DNA of 64,000 nt from Rhabdornis inornatus. Lineage: Eukaryota > Chordata > Aves > Passeriformes > Rhabdornithidae. Under the pieces are notes generated by a model. It worked only from the letters and a program-made list of their open reading frames with translations. It ran no database searches and was not told the DNA's origin. The position numbers and the translations under genes are program-made. The stretch spans positions 90,285 to 154,284 of the forward strand of contig VWZS01002684.1 in NCBI GenBank assembly GCA_013397075.1, read 5' to 3'. Below are positions 25,080 to 36,620 of the stretch, piece after piece; positions within the stretch are counted from its first letter, which is position 1; the number at the start of each line of letters is the position of its first letter.

Positions 25080-25640
25080 CTGTAAGGCAGTGCTTAAAAG
25101 CGGCAGGGTCTATCGGCTGAAGACCCGTCCCAAGGCGCCCCAGACGCAGCATGTCCGCCATTACGGGCCCTGCCCGGCCCCGGGTCCCCACGCCCCCACC
25201 CAGGCTCCGCTCCCCATTCGGGATTGGTCGCTGCCCTCCGCCCTGGCTCGTGATTGGCCGGCGCGGGCGCTGCTGGGGGCGGGATTGGCCGCGGCGGTAG
25301 CGGGCGGGAGGCGACGGCGGCGGTAGCGGGCGGGGTGAGTGCGGTCCGGTCCCCGGCCCGGCTCCGCGGGGCGCCCATAAAGGGGGCCGGCGGGGCCCTG
25401 GGGGACTGGGCAGGATTGCTGGCAGTCGTGGGGGTGGTTGTTTGTGCTGCGGAGTAGCGGCCTTGCTCCTTCCCTCCGGGACGGGCCTGCGGCCGAGGGT
25501 GGGGACCTCAGCCGGTGGATCAAGAGGGCACGGCGGGCGGGCCGTTGTGGCCGTGCGAGTAGTGCCCGTCCGTGGGGGGCCGGGGCCGTTTGTGGGTGCG
25601 GGGAAGCCGGCGGGGCGCGCAGCGATAGAGCAAACACAGT
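25080..25640 (+). promoter_or_regulatory. PJA2: CpG-island promoter of PJA2
   Basis: A dense CpG block with many GGGCGG/GGCGGG boxes replaces the surrounding AT-rich sequence. Inverted CCAAT boxes (ATTGG) lie at 25,223, 25,253 and 25,284, spaced 30 and 31 bp apart, the arrangement expected for NF-Y. A YY1-like CCGCCATTA is at 25,155-25,163. There is no proper TATA box upstream of the predicted exon 1 end. This matches the broad housekeeping-type promoter expected of PJA2. The island's upstream edge lies against an LTR ending at 25,075. Confidence 0.85.
25291..25334 (+). other. PJA2: Probable PJA2 exon 1 (5' UTR); donor certain-looking, transcription start estimated
   Basis: A GTGAGT splice donor begins at 25,335, directly after a run of G/C-rich sequence in the CpG island and about 45 bp downstream of the last of three inverted CCAAT boxes. 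The first coding exon starts only two bases before its ATG, so an upstream non-coding exon is required. Joining this exon's GGG end to the coding exon puts G at -3 and G at +4 of the start codon, a favourable initiation context. The 5' boundary given here is an estimate from the NF-Y box spacing. A longer exon or several start sites is likely for a CpG promoter. Confidence 0.5.
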
Positions 25641-28600
25641 CAGGCCTTCGGGAGCAAAGGGCTTGCGGTTGATTTCCTTCCTCTGTTGTTGGTTTGGTTT
25701 GTTCTTGTTTGGTTGGGGTTTTTTGTTGTATTTTGTAGTTTTTCTCCCACGACACCGTGGCGGTGACTCAGTACTGCAGGGGAAGGGGAGGTCCCCGCGC
25801 GGGGGTCTACCTTGTGCCAGCCAAACACCCTAGGGTGTGAGCAGAGTCTCTGGCAAAGTGACATCGCTGACATCGCTTCAGCGAGGTTGTAGAACACTCA
25901 CACTTCTTTCTTTGCTTGAGGAGAGGAGGTCCGAGCAGCAGGGCAACCCCCGAACATAGGGTCAGGAGGAACGTGCTTTGGGCCCAGAATCCGGGGAAGA
26001 TTTGTCAGTGCTTGTAGTTTATGTGCCTTTTCTTCTGCATGAGTGAAATTAATTAACGTGTAGTTATACTGCCCGAGATGGCTTTTGCACCTGGAGGAGA
26101 ATAGCACCTTCCACTGCACCTCTAGAAGGTCTCTTGAAGTGCTTATGGGGAGCGATGTTGGCTGTGGTGGAGCCGAGCGTTCTCAGGATTCCCTGCACTG
26201 CACACGGGCTTTACTGGGTACTGCTGGTGAATTAACACTGAAACTCACACTATGTGAGTTACATAGCCTGTGAATCTCCATGGTGCATGAAACCTTAGAA
26301 AATCTATTATAAGTTTAGAGTCTGTGTGCTTTATAGGATGTGTTTGAAAGCTTAGAGACTGTGTTTAGGTCATTTTTCTACACTGTAACATATTCGGCAC
26401 TTCTTTTTTTCAGTGTAGTTCTTGATTTGGATTTGTCTATGCACACAGTTAAGCAGTTTAGGAGAATGACTTTTGATTGGATTTTTGCCATGCTATCTAG
26501 AAAAAAATGTGTACTGTAGCAATGAAGAGTGGTGGCACACTGTCAGTGTTCTCTTTAACTAAAAAATGAAGAATACATACTTTATGGGTTGAAATTTCAC
26601 TGGATGAGTATGCTTATTTAAAATTGTGCAAGCAAATGTATGTAATAAAGTAAGTTTACTTGTAGCTGAGCCAGACTCTCACAGAATTGTTTTTTCTCTC
26701 ACCCACTAAGAAAGGAAGAAGTCTGGAAAAAAGTTGTTCACAAAAGTCTTTATTTTGAAGTTGCATTAAAATACAGGATCAGGAAACTTCTGTGAAATAG
26801 GCTGTTTTAAAATTTTCCTTTGCTGATAGAGTTAATTGCAGTGTAGTAAGAGTTCTTGACAGAACAAAGCCTCATCAAAATAAGAAATATTTATTAATTG
26901 CTGCCTTGTTAAGCTAGCTGGTCCTGTGAAGATGTGTGTTTTTCAAAAGCAGTTTAGCATAACAAGTGAAAAACACTCATAGGATGTATGGGTATTTGTT
27001 GCAAAAAGTTGAGCTGGCGTTGCTACCATTTCTACACAGTAATCTCCCTGGTGGTCCGTAGTACCTCTTGTGCTGTGTTTGTTTTGATTCTTGGATTCTT
27101 ATGAAGGCTTGAATGAAAGCAAACAGCAGTAGGGGTTGTTTTTGGGGCAGACAGGTGGTTTGCAGGGTGAGTCGTGTTCATTTGGCATCTGACATAGTTG
27201 GACGTGCGGATGTCATTTGAAAGTGTGACTGTAAAACCTACCATTCCATCAAGGCTTGTCCTAATACATCTGAATAGTATTTTGACCCAATTTTGAGGAA
27301 TAAATTTGTTCTAGTTCATTTATTCACTGATACAGTAATAACCCCCCTGCATTTTAGTGGATAAGTTTATAAGTTGAATAGAGTCCACTTCAGTTACAAT
27401 GGTGCTTCAGCAATCTTGTATCTATATGTTTAGTAGTGTATTTTGACAGGTTCCAAAGGGCTACTTTGCATTTATTTCAGTTGGAAAATGTTTTTTGAAG
27501 GCTTCAGTTAATACAGTGAAATAAACACTCAAGATACAGAAACAACTTCAAATATGCAATAAGCAGAGATAAACCCAGACTGCTGGAGAAGGACAGTGAG
27601 CTCATCTCAGCCTTCTGATGTTCTGTTCAGAACATCCGTGGACAGGGGGTACTGTGATTGTCCCTAAAGGACACACTGACCTGAAACAGTCAGTGTTTGG
27701 AACTTCAGCTTCTGTGGTTTTGATAGCCTTGACTCAAACAAAACACCCTGTGCAGTTTATCAGGGGAATGTATTGAGAGCGCTTGTAATGGTACTGTGCA
27801 CATTTAATATAGGGACAGTTATCTGAGTTATCAAGGTGCAAAATGGAGTAGTTTTTACAAGAACCTTAATTGTCACACAGGCCACACCTGGCTGTCTGTT
27901 TGTGTGGAGCAGGGCTATGAGTTATTTATGTGGGAAATTGCAGTAATTATTGATGAGCTTATAGTAATGAGTGCAATACTGTGCAAGGATGACAGAGTGG
28001 ATGGTCATGTAAATTGCTAAATGTTCATGTGTTGTGGTGGGAAAAAATATTTGCAGATTCTGCTGCCAGTGGTATTAATCATTCTAAGTAGTTTTAAAAC
28101 AGCTTTTCAAATTAGATTGATTTCAAGTGTGATTTTTTTTTTTAAATGCTAAATCCTTATGCAGCATTTCAGGTAATTAAATACGTGACTGTGGAAGCAG
28201 TGAGAATTCCAGCTGGCACGTGTGTCTATGTGTCCTTAACAATTATTAAAACAGGGCCTGAAAAGTTTGTGGTTGTTCAGATTCTAAACTCCCTTGTGAT
28301 TTTTATGTATTGCTGTAACATTGTCAGTATCTCTCTGCTAGAAGCAAAAAGTGAAAAGAAAATTCAAGGTGATAACAAATTTGAGATTTAAATGATGCCA
28401 CTAATTGATACTATAGAAAAGTGTAATACAGAGAAATGGTTCTGATCCTGAAGGTAGATTGTGGATTATTGCTTAGGAGATTAGTGATAATTGGTTATAC
28501 CAAAGTGTCCTATCATGTCATCTTAGTGTCAGAACGTTCCAAAACATTCAAGAGATGTTTCCCTCACCCAGGTGATTTTAAACAATAGCAAAATCAGCCT

Positions 28601-31600
28601 TTTGTTCTGGTGGTGCTATAGTCAACTTCATATGTTGACTAGATCTTTAAAGAAAAAAGTGTAAAAGTAATAAAAATTAATTGTGATTTCTCTTCTATGT
28701 GAAAACAAGCAAATAGGTATAGGCAGTTCATGGTGTAGCACCAGCGGTTTGGAGGAAAAAACACACAGATTTTCCACTCCATCCAAAAGTAGGTATGTAG
28801 AACTATGATTCCAGCCCAGGGGCAGAATAAATATCTGAAATTCTGGAGCTTTGGTTAGGGAAATGACTGTGGAGCTGGTAAGGACCTCAAACAGTTACCT
28901 TGTCAGGCTTATCCTCTTCCCAGCCATTCCTCCCAGTGATTCTTCACTAGATGTTTGTTTGAATACTTTTCTTTGGGCTGTGTTTCTGATGGATATTCTT
29001 CAGCCTCCCCAGGCAATCTGTTTGAGGGATACAATGTCCTTACTGGTAGAAACATTTCCCTTACGTCATTTCCATGTGTTGTTTCCATGTGTCAGGAAAA
29101 ACAGTGATCTTTTTTGAAGCAAGATATTTAAAAGCTATATGCAGAGAGTAAGATCTGATTTACATTGTTAGTCAGGATACAGGGGTTACTTTTCCTGTCT
29201 TGTGGTTTTCACTCTAACGCAGCTCTATGTGTTGCTATTTGCCAAAGCAGAGGGAAGCAATGACTTGACTTTTGCCTGTTGTGGTTCCTCTATAATCCTT
29301 CACTGCCCTTCTGCTTAGCTGAACATTGGCAATTGTTCCCCCTTTAGTTAAATTCTCTCAGTTGTTTATTCCTACTTGACAATAATATCCCATACTTCTG
29401 TTTTTGAGAATGATCTTACTTCTTCGCAGGTGTATTTGAGTCACCTCAGATTCTGTTTCATGACACTTCAGGTGAGCTCTCCTGTCTGCTGATTGGATCG
29501 GAGGGTTTTGTTACCCTTATATCCAAGATAAAGAATTACGTTTATGAAAGAAGAAGAGTTTGAAGTGCTGAGACCTCACTGTTTTTCAGGAAAACAAAAC
29601 CAACAACAAAACAAAACAAAAACCCTCCAAACTTCGAAAAAAAGATTTAAAAATTGCTTTTACTACTTCTGATAGTGGATAGGATTTGATTACATGTTTT
29701 GGGTTAACTTCGCTTTAATAAAGACAGTTATATAAGATGATAGACAGCAACGCAAAAGCATATCTTTGGGTCATCTGGTCTAATGAATTATAGCTCTCCG
29801 TCATGTAAGAGATTCCAGGGATTGCACTTCCACCTTGGGATTCTTTTGTCATTTCTAGTTGCTGTGTTTATCAGGAGGGAAGGAAGCGATTGTTCTGGTT
29901 TCTTAGGCTGTTTTGGGGTCATCTGCACTTATAAAAGTAGAAGTGTACCTTTTCTGCTTAATGTGTAGACAAGTCTTGGCATTTTGTTGATTATTGGCTT
30001 CTATTTGAAGAGTTTCAGCTCTGGAGATATGCTTCTTCCTCTGGGAAGCTTATAATCAGAACTTAAACAAGAATACAAGATGTGAAAGTCATAAGAAGAG
30101 AGGATGGATCTGGGGGTGGGGTGTTGGTGTCTGAATTTCTGTATGTCTTCTGACAAGCTATAGGTAAAAATTGCTATTTCTGCACCCTTAGTTTAGTACA
30201 CCTTTTTAGAATACAAAAACTTGTGATATTGGGGAAGGAGAGAGATAAGAAAGCTTGCCTGATTAGCAGCACATAATAGTGTTCTGTATTAACAGAACAG
30301 ATTGCTACAGGGACTACTGGTGAAGTTTGTCTTTTTATTCTCAAAGTTATAATGCTAGCTTTCTATGGGAGGGTGGGGCTTGCTGTTACTCGGTTAGTAC
30401 ATGGCATACACATTGTCCTCATCTTTCAAAGCTTTTAGTACTGCAGTTGCTTAATCTTCTCTCTTGAGATTTAATGTGCAATTTCTGCTGAAGCTATTAG
30501 TTAAGATAAAAGCTGTAAAACTGATTATTACAGTTGTAAGGCAAAGCTGTCAGTTTATCAGATCAAACAGAGGATTGAGGATTTTCATCAGGGGAAATGA
30601 AAACAATGCATTCCAACTGTTTACAGTTATGTGTAAGAAAGTAAAGAGAACTGGGCTAAAGTCAGAGCAAGTCAGTGTGAAAAACCTGGAAATAATGCAG
30701 GAGTTGTGTATAGCACTGAAATAGATAGTCCCCCAGAGAATGGTGTCAAATCAGTACTAGAATGGCTCAGTTCTACCACCTCAGCAGTGTTAATACAATA
30801 GCCTGCTGAGCTTCTTAAAAATTAAGACATACTTAGACTTTCAAAGAAGATCTGGCAGAGCTGAGTAAGTTCATACAGGCTGCTATACAGCTTTGACAGC
30901 CAGCCATTGTAGCGACACCCGAAGCTGCATCAGACAGAGCAAGCCACCCTAACTCTGGCTCCTTGGCTGAAGTGACCAGATGGCAAACATCAACCTAGGG
31001 GGATTCTGTGCCCTTGTGTTGGTCAGAAGAGCCTGGATGAGAGAATGGGAGCTGTGCAGGATCTTTAGTTCTAGGAGGATGTTTAAGGACAGTATGGAAC
31101 TGCTTCAAGATGGTCATTTGTAGCAACTTGTCCATTCAGACACCTCCCTATGGAAGGTGATGACTGGGCTCCGCTTACTCAGGGAGTTCTGGACTTGAAG
31201 AAATTTCGTCTCTGCTTCGTGACTTGTCCTGTGAATATATCTAATACATTTCTTTTAGAGCAACCACTGATACTTTTATACATATACTTCAATTCACTGT
31301 TGTTTATATAGTGGCAGCACTTGCTCCATTTCAAGTCTGGCAAAACTTCTTTCATAATTTGGGTAGAGTTGTGAATTGTCTATGATGATTGTAGGAGGTC
31401 ATTAATTGAGATTTGGAGCATACAGACAATGTCCAAAATACTAATCAACTTCTGTCTTTTAGCTTGCATGTTAACTAATGCTTTGGTAAATGCAGGAATT
31501 CAATTATTTGTAAAATTAATAGTTACAGGTAATATAATATTAATAGACTGTAATAATTCAGAACTGCAGTTTTGCATTTATGGCACAAATTGCATACAAA

Positions 31601-34600
31601 ACTGCAGGCTTTCAGGGAAATGCAAAACAGAAATGTAGTATTTAAATGGGAGGAAGCTGCTCTTAGTTTGCTGGTGATCATTTGCATCTTTTGGGAAGAG
31701 TCTCGGAATCAGTATCAGAATATTTTGATATGATCATGGTTTTAGGGGGTCTTTTTTAAAAAAATGTAATCTGAGAGGTAAAAAAATCACAACTAAACAT
31801 TATTATAATTTAAAATTAAATCAGTGGTAGGCCAACCTGAAAACTTAATGAATTTGGACCACAGGCTACTTCGAGCCTCAGGCAAAGAGAAGGAACTGTA
31901 CTGAGTAAAAACATTGATTTAGTGGAATCTGTAGCTCAAAGGAGAGTTCAAAAAGGAAGATTGGCCAGGCTGCTGTGACTTTGGAACTATCTGAGCATTG
32001 TTGGGTTGCTGGTGAGCAATTAGGGAGTTCTTGCATTATTCGTTTTCCATGCTTTTATGTCTTTGTCTCCTTATGGATTTTGTTCCCTTAAAAATCCCAG
32101 AATTCCAAAACTCTTTTATCACAGCCTATGAGTTTTTTCACTTTTATCCTTCTTATTCTCTCTCCTTTTCCACTGGTTGGGAGAGTGAATGAGCACATGT
32201 GTGGTGCTTAGCTGCCTACTAGGGTTAGATTCTGGCGTATGGTTTTCTGAGGTTTAGATGAATATCAGTGAAAGTAAATTTGAACTGAATATTCATTGCT
32301 TTGAGTGTTAATCTGCTAGTGTATGTAGTTTGAAGCTTGTAAGCATAGTAAAAAAATTAAATCATTTCACTGTTAGTCTGCCCATAGAGGCAAGAGAAGA
32401 TTGAGACAGTAGTATGTTGTTTCAGTTATTTAAATTAAAATATTTCTCTCATTTTTGGGATTGTGTGCCTTTCTTCTGTTAACTGAAATTAAATAATCTC
32501 TTTGCAGTCCTCAGCAGTGGTGCTTAGCAAAATGAAAATTCTCCATTCTAATTCAATTTTTTTTTTAAATTCATCTGCACTTAGAAGCTTTTAATACCTG
32601 CAGGGAAGAAAGAGATGTAGAATATTGGATAATACCGTTTAAGAGATAATGTGAATACTTTACATGCAACATTTATTTGTGTTGATCAGGGGTATGATTT
32701 CTTTGGTTCAGAAATAGTTAATTATGGGGGAGGATGTGAAGAATGAGTTGGTTTTAAGTTTTGCCCATTTGACAGCCAAATGAATTAATATACTTCTGGA
32801 AATAAATGCAGATTTATTTTTTTAAGATGGTAACCTAGAAAACTAATTGTGTCAGTATTACATGCATTCACTTTTCAAACCTTGAATGTGAGATCCTGTT
32901 GTTGCCTTGTAGGAGAAAATGTTTTCTGTAATTCATAGATAGAAAAAAAGAGCAATTGAGTAGGATAAAGGATATATTTTTATTTCTATGTCAAGTGTTG
33001 AGATTGGGTCCAAAATATGCATGCAACATTTTTTTTTATTTGCTGGGAATGCTAGGAAAATCTGAGGAAGAACATGAAACAATACTTCTTAGAGAAATAT
33101 TTGAGGCTAATTTCACATTTCTTTAAAAATAAAAGCTAGTTAAATACTTCCTGCAGCAGAAAATTATGTCAACTTGGAACTGTTTCCTCCCAGCTCCCTA
33201 CCCACTCCCCTCTGGGCTCCCCAGCCACATTCTGCCAAGCTTTTTCCTCCTTTGTAATAGGCCTACATACCCTGTAAGAAGTCCCAGCTCTCTTGTAGCA
33301 CCACTTTAGGTGCTGGAAGGTTGCTCTAAGGTCTTCCTGGGGCCTTCTCCAGGCAGAACAGCCTCAGCTCCCAGCCTGTCTTCATAGGAGAGGTGCTCCA
33401 GCCTCAGATCACCTTAATGGCCCTCAGTCATGCACTCCTTGACCCAAGAGAGCTGCTGCTCTTGTCACTAGTGCACGGGATGTGGGGGAGTTGAGGTGAT
33501 AGGAGGGAACAAAAGGCAATGGAGAGGAGAGTAAAGGGAGATGGCTGGGTTTCAGTGGATGAGGGCAGATCCTCACCAAGCATCTGTCTGGGCAGGAAAT
33601 TCCAGTTGTCCTACATGTAGCTCTGTAAATTGGTTTGAGATTTTTTTTTTAGTGTAGTATTGTGGTCAAAATGTGGATGGTTTCTGTAACTCAAGTTACA
33701 GTGCAAGTTTGTGAATGCATGCATGCATGCATCTACTCTAACCTTGAGCACTTACATCTGGAAAAACAGAGGGTTTTTTTTTTTCCTTTTTTTAAATCCA
33801 TGAAAGATGACAAGTTGGTTAGGATTTGGTCTAGATTCTGAGGCTTTCTGTGCTGCAGTCTGTAATTTGCTGTCTCTAGGGAGTGGTGTACTTAGTGCTG
33901 TGTTGGTAGAAGTGAAGAGGAAGCACACCACTCTCTCAGTGATTAAGGGAGTGCCTGTTAAAGGCTGGACCTACCTGTATGTGAGCTGTGCATTTTATGA
34001 GACAATATCTCCCGTTTTTTTAATCAGCACTGGTAATCCAAAATTTCCTGTTCATGATCCTTTTGAGGAATTCAGATGACTGTAATAACGTTCTGGAAGT
34101 ATGGAGGTGTGTGTATAAACATCATCAGCCAGAGAAGTGGATAATTAGCTTGTTTGCCCTACCTTAGTTATTTATTTACTGATGTGATTCATTGCTTCTC
34201 TAAGACTGGTCAGTTTTGCAGAATTGTATCTTGTTAGTGACTCTTGGGTGTGCTTTGAATAGGTCTACTAAACTGACTTTCTGAAGCAATACCTACTTCT
34301 TAGGCTGAGCTAGCCTGGAAGAAATACTTGAGAGATGATACGGTGTTTCACAGCTTCATTGCCTGAAGGGTTTTTTGTAAGTTGGTTTCTGCATTCATGT
34401 GGCTAAATGCTGCTCATTTTAGGCATGTAGGTAAATAAATGCATGCCTCCTTCTCTTATTTTTGAGATGTTTTGTATTTAGGTAGAAGCTAGCCTCTCCT
34501 GGAAACCAAATGTGGCATCCACACTTCCAGTAAGTGGTGAAAGCTTTCACTATCTTGATCCAATAAGTCTTCGCCAGGACAGAAGAATAATAACTGCCTG

Positions 34601-36419
34601 CTTTGTCTTCTAGAAACAGTTGAATACATGATGAGAGACTCTGTATGCGACAGCATTGTTTGGAACAAAAAATGTAGTACATCAAATTTTGCGTATTGTG
34701 AACATCAGTTTTTTAAAAATGAAAGATTTGCATTCAGAGCATGACTCTGAGTGGATATCTGTTTTTGAACAATACTAATGTTTTAGAGAACAAAATGAAT
34801 GTAAAAGTTGCACAATTTTGTTGCATTTTTATCTTGTTTATTTCAACCATTTGTTTTAGAACAGATTTCTGCATTGCTGTTCTGATTTACTAATTTAACT
34901 GTTTGATTTTATTCTGCAGATTTGGATGCAGCTGCTAATTATCAGCTCCCTCTGGCAGTCTGCTGACCATGTTGTAATCAGGGACATTTCAGAATTGTCA
35001 GAGCTTGGTTGAAAAAAAAAAAACTTGCTGGTTGACTTAATAAAGATATTAACTGCTGGCTGACTAGATAGGAAAATGAATTGTCAGTCCTGGGTTTTTT
35101 TGTTACATTAGTTATCAGGATTTTTCTTTTGCAAATATGCCAGAGTTTTCACCTTTCTGAAGGTTGCAGGAGTGGTATAGTTAATGACAAAACAAATGTT
35201 TTAGGTTCTGGTTTTTAATGTATGGGTGGGCAAGTCTGGACAAATACTCAAAAATATTTCCAGGTAAAATTATGTGTAATCAGACTACATACAGCTTCTA
35301 GATAAATGAGGGAAAAAAGCATCAGATACCTGCTAATTTTTTTCTGCCAAGGTTCAATCTCTTTCATATGTCTCTGCCATAGGTACTCTCTTTTTAAGTA
35401 TAATGAAGAGATTAGTTGCACAGCCAGGAAATAAAAAAGCTTTCATATTTTTCTGAAGTGCACAATACCTATATTAATGGTTGTGGACTTCATCTTCCTT
35501 GTCTTTAATGTTAACGTTTTAATTTGTTGCATTTCAAGAACAGAAACTTTTTAATTCCATATCTAGTAAAGATTAAAAGTGACTTATAGGGACAGAAAGA
35601 ATTCCCTGTATATCTGAAGTAGTAAACTTCTAATTGTGTTTGTAAAAGCAACAGCCTTTGGGAATAAACCCTTGTGTTAGATTATTAATACCTGATAATA
35701 CTACTGTATTAAAATTTCTCTTTATTGGCAGCCTTTTTTCCACTGTTTAAGTTCCTTTTTACTCCTTATCCCATATTTTCTTGTAAAAGCTGTAATTTTC
35801 ATTAATATGAAAAACTGATGTAAGAAACAGCAGTGTGTGGGCAATGCTTTGTATGGCCATGCCTGAACATAGTACCTCTAGCAGTAAGAATAAAGCCTTC
35901 TCCCTGTGACTTTTGTTTTGGAAGGTGTGATTTGATTAATTATACTCTTCCAGTCACAAAGATAAGTTAGCTAGGGCTGCTTGAATTGTGCTGTATTACC
36001 TGAAGGATTTTCCCCCTTATAGTGCTTGCAAATCTTTTCTGCAAGCTAATATATGTGTTGCGTCCGATTTATGAACAGAGTGAAAAAAATTTTAAAAAGG
36101 TGTGGCATCTGGGATTGGTTTTAAAAAAAATAGTCTCTGTTATTTGCTAAAAATACATTAAGAGGGGGGCACAGTCAGTGTTTGCCAATATTATTTCGTG
36201 TAGATGAAAATTCAGTTACGTGCTTTCATAATGTATGGGTCCAGAGCACTTCTAAGCTTCATTTACAGTATAGTTATTAAGAACATAGACTTTAGAGAAA
36301 TAGAAAATTCCTTGATTAAAAAAAGTGTATCAAAGTGTTAGCTAAGAGGGAAACTGAAAAGACATATTGCTGTCTGACAAATATCTCTGTCTTTTTCTTT
36401 CCTCTATAATCTTACGTAG
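25335..36419 (+). other. PJA2: PJA2 intron 1 (11.1 kb)
   Basis: The donor GTGAGT is at 25,335 and the acceptor AG at 36,418-36,419. The first 300 bp are still CpG island. The rest is mostly unique AT-rich DNA, with a CR1 remnant at 33.26-33.43 kb and a small (GCAT)4 at 33,717. No additional coding exon was recognised. Confidence 0.6.
33255..33430 (-). mobile_element. Short CR1 fragment (-) in PJA2 intron 1
   Basis: GCTGGAAGGTTGCTCTAAGG, GGAGAGGTGCTCCAGCCTCA and the following ATCACCTTAATGGCCCTC match antisense CR1 near the end of ORF2. It is degenerate. The adjoining 33,430-33,600 is GC-richer and unassigned. Confidence 0.65.
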
Positions 36420-36421
36420 CA

Positions 36422-36620
36422 ATGGGCCAAGGACTTGGCAAAACTGCCTGGCCTGAACCTGCAGGAGGATATCAAACTATTACAGCTGGAAGATGTGGAA
36501 GAAGACATTCCTATGTTGGGTTTAGACCATTTTTGAATAATCAAGACAGAGATGGACATCAACAGAATGACGACTGCAAACAGTTAGAACTGGGAGATAT
36601 TCAGAAAGATAATTCTTTAG
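36422..36620 (+). CDS. PJA2: PJA2 first coding exon (residues 1-66)
   Basis: The acceptor AG is at 36,418-36,419 after a pyrimidine-rich tract, and the donor GTATGT begins at 36,621 (exit phase 1). The protein starts MGQGLGKTAWPEPAGGYQTI and aligns with the human protein from its internal Met at about residue 12 (MDQESGKAVWPKPAGGY, from memory), so this bird protein lacks the human N-terminal extension. The GGYQTITAGRCGRRHSYVGF segment is the most conserved N-terminal block of PJA2. If the donor is not used, the frame runs on to a stop at 36,685, giving an 87-residue peptide, and a CR1 begins about 40 bp after the donor. Confidence 0.95.

Noticed and set aside
25063..25755. Long Pro/Arg-rich open frames on both strands in the PJA2 CpG island (up to 230 residues)
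   Set aside because: High CpG content removes stop codons in all frames. Composition is low-complexity and no family is recognised; they overlap the promoter and exon 1.
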